Positions 1-9,704 of a DNA stretch of 24,860 nt are shown here, one piece after another. This stretch comes from Dongia_A sp044226685 (lineage in GTDB: Bacteria; Pseudomonadota; Alphaproteobacteria; Dongiales; Dongiaceae): contig JBGAGP010000071.1 of the NCBI GenBank assembly GCA_044226685.1, positions 1-24,860 of the forward strand, given 5' to 3'. The notes under the pieces were generated by a model, which saw nothing but the letters and a program-made list of their open reading frames with translations, was not told where the DNA came from and did not search any database. How positions within the stretch are numbered: position 1 is the first letter of the stretch; the number at the start of each line of letters is the position of its first letter. Position numbers and translations under genes: made by a program.

Positions 1-29
1 CAGAGCGCCTAAGGGTTACTTCGGCGTAA

Positions 30-58
30 ACGATGGGGGCGATTAACCTAAATGTCAA
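30..58 (-). promoter_or_regulatory. possible sigma70-like promoter reading out of the window to the left
   Basis: On the minus strand a perfect -35 hexamer TTGACA (58 to 53) is followed after 17 bases by CATCGT (35 to 30), which keeps the key A and the final T of a -10 element. The transcript would run leftwards off the window. The -10 match is poor and no gene is visible, so this is weak. Confidence 0.25.
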
Positions 59-273
59 AGCAAAATACGAAGACAGCCTTATAAGCGATTGATTTGCAGT
101 AGAATTCTCAGTCTATCCCCAGACTTATCTACATTTTGCGCGGTTGCGGGCAATGGGACTCTAGCCTTGGGGGATAGAGGTGGATTTTGCACCATCAGCT
201 CGGCGAACCAGCTGCCATTCAACGGGTTTCCCGTCGGAAGAATAGTAAACAAGCGACCGATTCGGAGAATTTA

Positions 274-289
274 GTTGCAGAAATGCAAC
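274..289 (-). terminator. small hairpin downstream of the RTX gene
   Basis: GTTGCA (274-279) and TGCAAC (284-289) form a 6-bp stem with a 4-base loop, 14 bases beyond the stop of the RTX gene. The following minus-strand bases are A/T-rich but there is no real U tract. It may be a weak terminator or an RNA 3'-end stabiliser. Confidence 0.3.
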
Positions 290-302
290 GCCCGACGCCG
301 CG

Positions 303-1331
303 CTAGACGTAGAAGAAACGGAAATCACCCGCGGTCAGGTCCGCCGCCGCGACGCCCTGGAGGAAGAGGGTGCCGGAGCTGCCGAAATCGATGACCGCAC
401 CCGTCAGGCCGCCGGCATAGACCGCGTCGGCGATCATCAGGGCGTCGAAGCTGCCCGACAACGGGTCAGTGGGGATGGTCTCCAGCTCGATGATGTCCTC
501 GCCGCGGGTGAAGTCGACGATGCGGTCGTGGCCGAGATTGAGCTGCAGGAACTGGTCGACCACGGTGCCGTCCTCCAGTGTCTCGCTGACGAATTCCCGC
601 AGCGAAACGATGAAGGTGTCGTTGCCGGCCCCGCCTTCCATGCGGTCGCCTTCGCCGTCGATGCCGCCCAGCAGGACGTCATCGCCATTGCCGCCGAACA
701 GCATGTCGGCGCCGCCTCGCCCCAACAGCACGTCATCGCCACCCAGGCCGGCCAGGCGATTGTCATTGCCGTCGCCGCGCAGCAGGTCGCGGTAGGGGCT
801 GCCGACGATGTTCTCCACGCTGAACAGGTGGTCCTGGTTGGCGACGGCGCCGCCATGCACGATGACCGTCACCAGGTCGGCATCCACGGCAATGCCGGTC
901 GCGGGATCCGGATCGGCGTCGCGATAGTCGACCGTGTCGATGCCCGCGCCGCCGTCCAGCGCGTCATTGCCGAGGCCGCCGCGCAGGAAATCGTCGCCCA
1001 GGTCGCCATGCAGCGTGTCGTTGCCGGCATTGCCGCTGAGATGGTCGTTGCCCGGGCCTTGCCAGTTCTCGCCGCCATAGAGGGTGTCGTTGCCGCTGCC
1101 GCCGCTCAGCCGGTCGTCGCCGGCATTGCCCCGCAACACGTCGTCGCCGGCGCCGCCGCCGAACACGTCATCGTCCGGCGTGCCGTCATAGAGGTCGACG
1201 TTCCTGCTGCTTGCCGCCGGCGCCAGCGCGGCCAGATGAAAAACACCGGCCAGGGCCGGCGCCTGCAGGGTGGCTTCATTCAGGTCGGCGTCAAACCCGA
1301 AATCCTTGTTGTACCGGACCCGCTTCGCCAT
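303..1331 (-). CDS. RTX (hemolysin-type calcium-binding repeat) protein
   Basis: A 342-residue acidic protein with two blocks of glycine/aspartate nonapeptides of the GGxGxDxLx type, at about residues 50-130 and 185-240 (for example GGAGDDVLRG and GGNGDDVLLG). In known RTX proteins these fold into calcium-filled parallel beta-rolls. The C-terminal 80 residues (GHDRIVDFTRGEDIIEL onward) resemble the end domain of serralysins and other type I-secreted proteins. There is no N-terminal signal peptide, consistent with type I secretion by a C-terminal signal. No protease or lipase domain and no HExxH motif is present, so the role is unknown; it may be a surface, matrix or bacteriocin-like protein. 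No transporter genes adjoin it. I start at ATG 1331, which has GGAG ten bases upstream; the frame stays open to a TTG at 1364 and an ATG at 1340. Confidence 0.85.
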   Translation of the reverse strand: MAKRVRYNKDFGFDADLNEATLQAPALAGVFHLAALAPAASSRNVDLYDGTPDDDVFGGGAGDDVLRGNAGDDRLSGGSGNDTLYGGENWQGPGNDHLSGNAGNDTLHGDLGDDFLRGGLGNDALDGGAGIDTVDYRDADPDPATGIAVDADLVTVIVHGGAVANQDHLFSVENIVGSPYRDLLRGDGNDNRLAGLGGDDVLLGRGGADMLFGGNGDDVLLGGIDGEGDRMEGGAGNDTFIVSLREFVSETLEDGTVVDQFLQLNLGHDRIVDFTRGEDIIELETIPTDPLSGSFDALMIADAVYAGGLTGAVIDFGSSGTLFLQGVAAADLTAGDFRFFYV

Positions 1332-1406
1332 GGCCTGCATGCTCCGCCGAAATCGCTGCGGCAATCATGCCCGGCGGTGTCGCGCCACGGCTGTGGCAAA
1401 GCGGGA

Positions 1407-1423
1407 ACCTGCGGTGAGCAGGT
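1407..1423 (-). terminator. possible weak terminator after the polyol operon
   Basis: ACCTGC (1407-1412) and GCAGGT (1418-1423) pair around a 5-base loop, 17 bases past the stop of the last SDR gene. The minus-strand continuation is TTCCCGCTTTG, a poor U tract. It is the only hairpin I see in the gap before the RTX gene. Confidence 0.3.
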
Positions 1424-1439
1424 CGAATTTCGGCGTCCC

Positions 1440-2210
1440 CTACCAGCAGGTGTAGCCGCCATCCACCACGACGATCGAGCCGGTCATCAGGCTCGACGCG
1501 TCGCAGGCGAGGAAGAGGACGGCGGAGGCGATCTCCTCCACCTCGCCCATGCGGGCCATCGGCGTGCCGCCGATCCAGGCGTCGTACATGGCGGGCTTCG
1601 ATTTCACGAAGGCATTGAGCGGCGTGTTGATGTAGGTCGGCGCCACGGCGTTGACACGCACGCCGCGGGTGCCCCATTCAGCGGCGAGCGACTTGGTCAG
1701 GTGATGCACCGCCGCCTTCGAGGCGTTGTAGTGCGATTGCTCCTGCGGCTTGTTGACGATGAAGCCGGACATCGAGCCGACATTGACGATGGCGCCGGAC
1801 TTGCGCGCCAGCATGCGCTTGCCGAAGGACCGGCAGCACCAGAAGGTGCCGTTGAGGTTGACGTCGAGCACGTTCAGCCAGCGTTCGTCCTCCATGTTCT
1901 CGCCGGGAATTTCCGAGCGCGCGATGCCGGCATTGTTGACCAGGATATGCACGCCGCCGCTCTTCTCCAGCTTCTCGGCCAGGGCCTCGACGCCCTTCGA
2001 ATCGGTCACGTCGACGATGGCGATCTCGCAGGCATAGCCCTTGGCCTTCATCGCGTCGCGGCCGGTCTCGGCCACCTGCGGGTTGTGGTCGGCGATGACG
2101 ACATGGGCGCCGGCCTCGGCCAGGGCCTCGACGCAGGCAAGGCCGATGGCCTGGCCGCCGCCGGTGACGACCGCGTTGCGGCCTTTCAGATTGTATTTCT
2201 CGAGATACAT
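1440..2210 (-). CDS. SDR-family polyol dehydrogenase (galactitol/arabitol dehydrogenase-like)
   Basis: A 256-residue classical short-chain dehydrogenase. The cofactor motif TGGGQAIG is at 16-23, with Asp41 at the end of beta-2 (typical of NAD preference). NNAG is at 92-95, the catalytic serine at 146 (GSMSG), and Tyr161/Lys165 form YxxxK. The C-terminus VDGGYTCW resembles that of bacterial galactitol and related polyol dehydrogenases. It is the last gene of the polyol operon, 21 bases after the sorbitol dehydrogenase gene, so it probably oxidises a second sugar alcohol or recycles a ketose/polyol pair in the cytoplasm. The exact substrate cannot be read from sequence. The function class is secure; substrate assignment is inference from motifs and position. 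Confidence 0.85.
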   Translation of the reverse strand: MYLEKYNLKGRNAVVTGGGQAIGLACVEALAEAGAHVVIADHNPQVAETGRDAMKAKGYACEIAIVDVTDSKGVEALAEKLEKSGGVHILVNNAGIARSEIPGENMEDERWLNVLDVNLNGTFWCCRSFGKRMLARKSGAIVNVGSMSGFIVNKPQEQSHYNASKAAVHHLTKSLAAEWGTRGVRVNAVAPTYINTPLNAFVKSKPAMYDAWIGGTPMARMGEVEEIASAVLFLACDASSLMTGSIVVVDGGYTCW

Positions 2211-2231
2211 GATCGTGATCCGGTCCTGTGT

Positions 2232-3001
2232 TCAACTCATCCAGTTGCCGCCGTCGACATTGTAGGTCTGGGCGACGACGTAATCGCTTTCCGGGCTGGC
2301 GAGGAAGATCGCCGCGCCCACGTGATCCTCGGGTCTTCCCATGCGGCCGAAAGGCACCGCCTCGCCGACCAGGCGCTTCTTTTCGCCTTTGGGCCGGTTC
2401 TCGTATTTCGCGAACAGCGCGTCGACCTCTTCCCACATCGGTGTGTCGACCACGCCGGGCGAGATGGCGTTGACGTTGATGCCGTGCCGCGCGAGGCCGA
2501 GGCCGGCGGATTGCGTCAGGCTGATCACCGCGGCCTTCGAAGCGCAATAGACGCCGACCAGCGCCTCGCCACGGCGGCCGGCCTGCGAGGCCATGTTGAT
2601 GATCTTGCCGCGATGGCCGGCGCGCGTCATGTCGCGACCCGTCATCTGCTTCGCCACCGCCTGCATCATGAACAGCAGGCCCTTCACGTTGACGGCGAAG
2701 ACGCGGTCATAGCTCGCCTCGGTGATCTCCTCGAGCGGCGCCAGGTCGAAGATCGCCGCGTTGTTGACCAGGATGTCGATGTCCGGCACGCCCGCGACGG
2801 CCGCGTCGATCGAATCCCGCCGTGTCACGTCGAGCGCCATGCCGATGGCATCGTGGCCGATCTCCTGCGCCGCGCGCGAAGCCTCCGCGCCGTCAAGATC
2901 GGCGAGGTAGACCTTGGCGCCTTCGCGCGCATAGCCCTCGCCGATGGCGCGGCCGATGCCCCGCGCCCCGCCGGTGATCAGCGCCACTCGGTCCCGCAGC
3001 C

Positions 3002-3005
<4 letters not shown>
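2232..3005 (-). CDS. smoS: sorbitol dehydrogenase (SDR family, SmoS-type)
   Basis: A 257-residue short-chain dehydrogenase that should oxidise D-sorbitol to D-fructose with NAD+ (and often galactitol or iditol). Visible motifs are TGGARGIG (11-18), Asp36, NNAA (81-84, instead of NNAG), catalytic Ser140, and Tyr153/Lys157 in YCASK. The stretches NMASQAGRRGEALVGVYC and NVDGGNWMS match what I remember of Rhodobacter sphaeroides SmoS very closely. The start is GTG 3005, which overlaps the stop of the ATPase gene in a GTGA, so translation is probably coupled. The longer open frame (to 3197) only reads through the antisense of the ATPase gene. Its place directly after the transporter ATPase is that of the smoEFGK-smoS operon. 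Confidence 0.92.
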
Positions 3006-4006
<1,001 letters not shown>

Positions 4007-4047
4007 GCCTGCGTTCCCCCATCGTCGTCGTCATTTCACCGCCCCTC

Positions 4048-4878
4048 CTATTTGACTGCGCCGAAGGTCAGGCCACGGACCAGCTGCTTCTGCGAGAACC
4101 AGCCGAGCACCAGGATCGGCGCGATGGCCATGGTGGAGGCCGCCGACAGCTTGGCCCAGAACAGCCCCTCGGGGCTGGAATAGGAGGCGATGAAGACGGT
4201 GAGCGGCGCCGCGTCGGAGGTCGTCAGGTTCAGGGTCCAGAACGCCTCGTTCCACGCCAGGATGACGTTCAGCAGCACGGTCGAGGCGATGCCCGGCACC
4301 GCCATCGGCGCCAGCACGAAGACGATCTCGCGCCACAGCGTGGCGCCATCCATGCGCGCGGCCTCCAGGATCTCGCCGGGGATCTCCTTGAAGTAGGTGA
4401 ACAGCATCCAGACGATGATCGGCAGGTTGAGCAGGAACAGCACGGCGATCAGCCCGCCGCGCGAATCCAGCAGGCCGGCATCGCGGAACAGCAAGTAGAT
4501 CGGGATCAGCGCGCCGACCGGCGGCATCATCTTGGTGGAGAGCATCCACAGCAGCAAATCCTTGGTCCGCTTGCCCGGCGCGAAGGCCATGGCCCAGGCG
4601 GCGGGAATCGCGAACAGCAAACCGACCAGGGTCGAGCCGAGCGACAGCAGGATCGAGTTGCCGGCGAACTTCAGGTAGTCCGAGCGCTCCTGCACGATGC
4701 CGTAATTCTCGGTGGTCCAGTCGAAGAACAGGAACAGGGGCGGCGTGGCGAAGGCGTCGAGCTCGGACTTGAAGCTGGTCAGCACCATCCACAGGATCGG
4801 GAAGAAGATGATGAAGCCGCAGACCCAGGCGGCGGCGGTGGTGAAGGCGCGGCGTTGGACCGTCTGTGCGCGTGCCAT
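4048..4878 (-). CDS. smoG: polyol ABC transporter permease (SmoG/MalG-type)
   Basis: A 276-residue integral membrane protein with about six hydrophobic helices. The first is near residues 16-36; the EAA coupling loop is EAARMDGATLWREIVFVLAP at 172-191, where the ATPase docks. It ends in the family-typical LVRGLTFGAVK. It pairs with the upstream permease to form the translocation channel. Only 3 bases separate it from the stop of that gene, so the two are co-translated. Substrate follows from the operon, not from this protein alone. Confidence 0.93.
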   Translation of the reverse strand: MARAQTVQRRAFTTAAAWVCGFIIFFPILWMVLTSFKSELDAFATPPLFLFFDWTTENYGIVQERSDYLKFAGNSILLSLGSTLVGLLFAIPAAWAMAFAPGKRTKDLLLWMLSTKMMPPVGALIPIYLLFRDAGLLDSRGGLIAVLFLLNLPIIVWMLFTYFKEIPGEILEAARMDGATLWREIVFVLAPMAVPGIASTVLLNVILAWNEAFWTLNLTTSDAAPLTVFIASYSSPEGLFWAKLSAASTMAIAPILVLGWFSQKQLVRGLTFGAVK

Positions 4879-4881
4879 CGC

Positions 4882-5754
4882 TCAGGCCTCCAGGTTCTTG
4901 CCGATCATGCGCACCAGGAAGAAGGCCACGATATTGGCCAGCACCACGGCGACGATGCCGCCGGCCGAGGCGCCGCCGACATCGAATTGCAGCAGCGCCT
5001 GGGCATAGACCAGGAACGGGATGTTGGTGGTGAGGTTGCCGGGTCCGCCGCCGGTGGTGACCAGGATCTCGGCGAAGACGTTCAGCAGGAAAATGGTCTG
5101 GATCAGGATGACGACCGTCATCGGCCGCGCCAGGTGCGGCAGCACGATGTAGAAGAAGAAGGCGAGCGGTGGCGTGCCGTCCATCTCGGCCGCCTCCTTC
5201 TGCTCCTCGTCCAGCGACTGGATCGCGGTCAGCAGGATCAGCGTCGCGAAAGGCAGCCACTGCCAGGCGACGATCAGGACGATGGCGGTCAGCGGCGCCT
5301 GGGCGAACCAGTCGATGGGGGTGAGGCCCAGCGACGTCGCGATCCAGGCGAACAGGCCGGAGACCGGATGCATCAGCAGGTTCTTCCAGATCAGCGCGGA
5401 TACCGTCGGCATGACGAAGAAGGGCGCGATCACCATCAGGCGCACGATGCCCTGGCCCCAGACCGGCTGGTCGAGCAGCAGCGCCAGCAGGGTGCCGCCG
5501 ACGACGGTGATGACAAGGACGCCGCCCACCAGCTTCAGCGTGTTGAAGAGGGCGGTGAAAAAGGCCGGATCGGTCAGGAAGTATTCGTAGTTGAGCAGGC
5601 CGATGAAGCTCTCATTGCCGGGATCGAGCAGCGAGTAGCGCAGCAGCGAGAAATAGATGGTCATGCCCAGCGGCACGATCATCCACAGGAACAGCACCAG
5701 CGTTGACGGTGCCGTTGCCGCGTGGGCCAGGATGCGGGTCTGACGCGTGGCCAT
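4882..5754 (-). CDS. smoF: polyol ABC transporter permease (SmoF/MalF-type)
   Basis: A 290-residue membrane permease with about six helices and an EAA loop at 188-207 (EAAEMDGTPPLAFFFYIVLP). Signatures typical of sugar permeases are TTGGGPGNLT near 233 and PFFVMPTVSALIWK near 111. It forms the transmembrane heterodimer with the SmoG-type partner. A GGAGG lies about nine bases before ATG 5754. It is separated from the binding-protein gene by an unusual 260-base gap that contains an inverted repeat block and a hairpin, which probably lowers its expression relative to the binding protein. Confidence 0.93.
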   Translation of the reverse strand: MATRQTRILAHAATAPSTLVLFLWMIVPLGMTIYFSLLRYSLLDPGNESFIGLLNYEYFLTDPAFFTALFNTLKLVGGVLVITVVGGTLLALLLDQPVWGQGIVRLMVIAPFFVMPTVSALIWKNLLMHPVSGLFAWIATSLGLTPIDWFAQAPLTAIVLIVAWQWLPFATLILLTAIQSLDEEQKEAAEMDGTPPLAFFFYIVLPHLARPMTVVILIQTIFLLNVFAEILVTTGGGPGNLTTNIPFLVYAQALLQFDVGGASAGGIVAVVLANIVAFFLVRMIGKNLEA

Positions 5755-5778
5755 CTGCTGCTACCTCCGCCGCTACAA

Positions 5779-5896
5779 CGTCATGGTCGGACTTGGTCCG
5801 GCCACCCACGAGTCTCAGTGGGCAAGAACTCCAGGGCCGCAGGCAAACTCGTGGCTGGTCGTGCCCACGCTTGTATCAATGGCCACGACCATGACG
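5779..5896. repeat. BIME/REP-like palindromic block between binding-protein and permease genes
   Basis: The block is bounded by CGTCATGGTCG (5779-5789) and its exact reverse complement CGACCATGACG (5886-5896). Inside are nested stems: CGGAC/GTCCG near 5789-5801, CCCAC/GTGGG near 5812, and CCACGAGT near 5813 pairing with ACTCGTGG near 5847. From memory, CGTCATGG...-type palindromes are frequent in intergenic DNA of many Alphaproteobacteria. It sits where enteric mal operons carry REP elements between malE and malF. It has no coding capacity. Confidence 0.6.
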
Positions 5897-5959
5897 ATAG
5901 ACCGACGCTTCCACGAGTGGCGCATTTCCATCGCGGTCTCCTTTGACCAGGATGAAAGC

Positions 5960-5990
5960 GGCTGCCCGGCCCGCACGGAACCGGGCAGCC
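5960..5990 (-). terminator. strong hairpin just after the binding-protein gene
   Basis: GGCTGCCCGG (5960-5969) and CCGGGCAGCC (5981-5990) form a perfect 10-bp stem with an 11-base loop. It starts 24 bases beyond the binding-protein stop on the minus strand. No U tract follows, so it is more likely an mRNA-stabilising or attenuating stem-loop than a complete terminator. Confidence 0.55.
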
Positions 5991-6014
5991 AGGGGGGAGA
6001 TGGGAGGCAGCCGG

Positions 6015-7340
<1,326 letters not shown>

Positions 7341-7377
7341 TTTTTCCTCCCATCCAGCTCTTATGAAGTGAGCGTTT

Positions 7378-7407
7378 GCTAATCGAGCGGGCATATACTC
7401 GATTTGC
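7378..7407 (-). promoter_or_regulatory. candidate SorC-family operator
   Basis: A 30-bp inverted repeat: GCTAATCGAG (7378-7387), a 10-base centre, and CTCGATTTGC (7398-7407). Arms match at 9 of 10 positions. It lies 37 bases upstream of the binding-protein start, overlaps the predicted -10 region, and is next to the SorC-type regulator gene. Binding by that regulator is inferred from position and symmetry. Confidence 0.6.
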
Positions 7408-7423
7408 TGCGAATGAGAGTCAA
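7395..7423 (-). promoter_or_regulatory. predicted sigma70-like promoter of the polyol transport operon
   Basis: On the minus strand TTGACT (7423 to 7418) is followed after 17 bases by GAGTAT (7400 to 7395). The -35 is good (5 of 6); the -10 keeps the important A and T. It overlaps the inverted repeat at 7378-7407, so a bound regulator could block or assist polymerase. A TATATG three bases further downstream is an alternative -10. Confidence 0.45.
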
Positions 7424-7510
7424 GACCGATTCGTCGCTGCGGCGCGGCGACGACGCGGCGACTTTCATGCAACAGATTGTTATAAATAGATAAAATTGAG
7501 GAGCGCAGAC

Positions 7511-8458
7511 CTAGAGGAGCTCGGCGGTGGTCTCGTTGGTGATCAGCCCGTTGATCAGCCGACCGATGAGCGCGGCCTTGATGGCCTTGGCCTTGAAGGC
7601 CCCCATGGCAGCGCCGAGGATCAGCCGCCGGGCCGGCCGGTCGAGCGGCACGCTGGCCACCCGGTCGTTGGTCAGCCCCTCGATCAGGTTGCCCCTGGCG
7701 TCGAAGGCCCAGCCGACGATCTCGCCCACCGCGCCCGCCTTCGCCAGGGCGCCCATCTCCGCCGGGCTAACGAAGCCATCCTGCACCAGGGGCGCCGCCT
7801 CGCCGATCTGGCCGATGCCGACGAAGGTGACATCGGCCTGGCGCGCCAGGTCGACCACGCTGGCGACCGATTTCTGCGCCAGGAACAGCTGCTTCTCATG
7901 TGTGGTCGCGGCGATGACCGGCAGCGGCATCGGGTAGTGCGGCGCCCTGACCGCATCGGCGATGCGGATGATGACGTCGTAGAACGAGGCGGAGCCGTCG
8001 GGTGCGATGTTGCCGACGAGGCTGACGATCTTGTGCTGCGGGCATTCCATCGGCGGCAGTTGCTCGACCGCGGCGCGCAGCGTGCGCCCCGAACCCATCG
8101 CCACAACGATCGGGTGCTGCGATGCCAGGCGCCGCTCCAGCTCCGCCGCGGTCGCCTCGGCGACACCCAGGCTGGTGGAGGGCGAGGTCGGGTCGGCCGG
8201 CACGACCTCGCACAATTGCAGCTCATAGCGCTCGACCAGGCGGCGCGAGAGATCCAGGCACTTGGCGATCGGATGATCCAGCCGCACCTTGATCAGCCGC
8301 TCGCTCACCGCCAGCGAGACCAGGCGCTGCGCCGTCTGGCGCGACACGCCGAGCTTGCCGGCGATCTCGTCCTGGGTGTTGCCGGCGATGTAGTAGAGCC
8401 AGCCGGCGCGGGCGGCGTCGTCCAGCCTGCTGCTTTCCGCCTCCGGCTTTTTCGCCAT
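7511..8458 (-). CDS. SorC/DeoR-type sugar-binding transcriptional regulator
   Basis: A 315-residue regulator. A helix-turn-helix lies at about 27-50 (NTQDEIAGKLGVSRQTAQRL), followed by a SorC-type sugar-phosphate-binding domain (about 60-315) with VAMGSGRTLRAAVEQL near 118 and VTFVGIGQIG near 210, as expected for an isomerase-like fold that binds phosphorylated sugars. It lies directly upstream of the polyol transport operon on the same strand, with 170 bases between that hold a promoter and an inverted repeat. It therefore most likely controls the operon in response to a polyol or its phosphate. Whether it activates or represses cannot be read. Confidence 0.9.
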   Translation of the reverse strand: MAKKPEAESSRLDDAARAGWLYYIAGNTQDEIAGKLGVSRQTAQRLVSLAVSERLIKVRLDHPIAKCLDLSRRLVERYELQLCEVVPADPTSPSTSLGVAEATAAELERRLASQHPIVVAMGSGRTLRAAVEQLPPMECPQHKIVSLVGNIAPDGSASFYDVIIRIADAVRAPHYPMPLPVIAATTHEKQLFLAQKSVASVVDLARQADVTFVGIGQIGEAAPLVQDGFVSPAEMGALAKAGAVGEIVGWAFDARGNLIEGLTNDRVASVPLDRPARRLILGAAMGAFKAKAIKAALIGRLINGLITNETTAELL

Positions 8459-8547
8459 CCGCCTCGCCCCCTTGGCCCGCGCACCCGCTTGCGTGACCGG
8501 CGGACCTTAGTCCGAACCCGGCGCAAAAGAAAAGGGCGCGGCGGTTC

Positions 8548-9225
8548 CTATCCGCGGCGGCGCAATGCCGGTGCGGCGGCGAAGAAATCCGCCATGTCGT
8601 CGAAGATGCGGTCGGGCGCCGGGCTGCACTGCGCGGCGCCGGTCTCGGCGAAATGCCCGCCGCCGGCGAACAGCCAGACCCGCATGCCGGCCGCCCGCGC
8701 GGCGGCGACCCCGAGTGGCGAATCCTCGATGACCAGGCAGGATTCCGGAGCCACGTCCATGCGCGCGGCGGCGAGCAGGAACAGGTCCGGCGCCGGCTTC
8801 ACCCGCTCGACCATGGACACCGTGTAGACCCGGGCGCCGAATTGCGGCGCCAGCCCGGCGATGGCGAGGGACCGGGTGACCCGCTCCGGCGCGCTGCTGG
8901 TCGCGGCGCAGAACGGCACCGCGAGCGCAGCCAGCACCGCCTCGATCCCCGGCATGGGCCTGAGGTCGCGCTCGAACCGGGCCAGCAGCGCCGCGCGGTA
9001 GTCCAGCTCGAACGCGTCGGGCAGCGCGCGGCCGCTGAGCGCGGCGATCTTGCCGGCGACCACCGGATAGGGGTGGCCGATGAATTGCCGCAGCACCACG
9101 CGCCGCTCGATGGCGATGCCCTGTGCCCGCAGCATGTCGATCAACACCGCCGTGCTCAGCGCCTCGCTGTCGATGAGCACGCCGTCGCAGTCGAAGATTA
9201 CCAGGGCGATGGGCGGCGACGTCAT
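8548..9225 (-). CDS. HAD-superfamily phosphatase (beta-phosphoglucomutase/sugar phosphatase-like)
   Basis: A 225-residue HAD hydrolase of subfamily IA. Motif I is FDCDGVLIDSE with nucleophile Asp12 and acid/base Asp14, followed by a helical cap of about 65 residues. Motif II is ATSSAP (Ser110), Lys143 is in RVKPAPD, and motif III is VIEDSPLGVAAARAAGM with Glu167/Asp168. The family acts on small phosphorylated metabolites such as sugar phosphates in the cytoplasm. It sits 90 bases upstream of the SorC-type regulator on the same strand, so a role with polyol or ketose phosphates is plausible. I start at ATG 9225; there is no strong ribosome binding site and the frame is open 23 codons further upstream. 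The exact substrate is unknown. Confidence 0.85.
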   Translation of the reverse strand: MTSPPIALVIFDCDGVLIDSEALSTAVLIDMLRAQGIAIERRVVLRQFIGHPYPVVAGKIAALSGRALPDAFELDYRAALLARFERDLRPMPGIEAVLAALAVPFCAATSSAPERVTRSLAIAGLAPQFGARVYTVSMVERVKPAPDLFLLAAARMDVAPESCLVIEDSPLGVAAARAAGMRVWLFAGGGHFAETGAAQCSPAPDRIFDDMADFFAAAPALRRRG

Positions 9226-9296
9226 GAGCCGCAGGTGTAGAGCGGCCCGCGGTACGGTGCAAGCAGGGTACGGGGCCGGCGGGGTGCGGCGCAAAC

Positions 9297-9313
9297 GGGG
9301 CGCCCCGCGGGGC
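9297..9313. repeat. overlapping GC palindromes after the two-component genes
   Basis: GGGGCGCCCC (9297-9306) and GCCCCGCGGGGC (9302-9313) are two overlapping perfect palindromes in the gap between the receiver stop and the HAD start. On the minus strand they are followed by GTTTG. They may form a weak terminator for the kinase/receiver transcript. Confidence 0.3.
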
Positions 9314-9332
9314 CGGCCGGCATTGTGGAGCG

Positions 9333-9704
9333 CTATTCCGCCAGCAGGGCCCTGCGCAAAGTGGCCAACGGCACGGGCTTGGACAGCGTGGTGACCGCCA
9401 GGGAATCCGTTACCCGCGCCATCATCGCCGCCAACCTGGCATATTCCGGGCTATAGCCGGTCACCACGATCAGGCGCACGGAAATCTCCCGCTCGATCAG
9501 CCACCGGATCAGCTCGATCCCCTCGATCTGCGGCATGATGAGGTCGAGGACGACGATGTCCGGACGGGCCCGGTCGAAGGCCGACATGAAAGCGGCGGCG
9601 CTGGTCGTTACCTCCGCCTGCAAGCCCGCCTCGCTGGCAACGTCGCCGACAAACCGGCCGAACGCCTCTTCATCGTCGACGATCAGGACGCGCCGCGCCG
9701 TCAC
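9333..9704 (-). CDS. stand-alone CheY-like response regulator
   Basis: A 123-residue single receiver domain without an output domain. The acidic pocket is Asp10/Asp11, the phospho-acceptor Asp54 is in VVLDLIMP, the switch threonine is Thr82 in VVTGYS, and Lys109 is in LSKPV. It should accept phosphate in the cytoplasm and signal by protein contact or act as a phosphate sink. The start is GTG 9704, overlapping the stop of the hybrid kinase in a GTGA, so the kinase is the obvious partner and translation is coupled. It contains no DNA-binding part, so the final output must lie elsewhere. Confidence 0.9.
   Translation of the reverse strand: MTARRVLIVDDEEAFGRFVGDVASEAGLQAEVTTSAAAFMSAFDRARPDIVVLDLIMPQIEGIELIRWLIEREISVRLIVVTGYSPEYARLAAMMARVTDSLAVTTLSKPVPLATLRRALLAE

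Larger units (their letters stand above)
1..302. other. AT-richer intergenic left edge, no supported gene
   Basis: This stretch is visibly richer in A+T than the DNA from 303 onward. The only reading frame of any length is a 61-codon one at 89-274 (+). It has no recognisable domain and no good ribosome binding site, so I do not call it. A possible leftward promoter (30-58) and a small hairpin (274-289) are listed separately. Confidence 0.6.
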
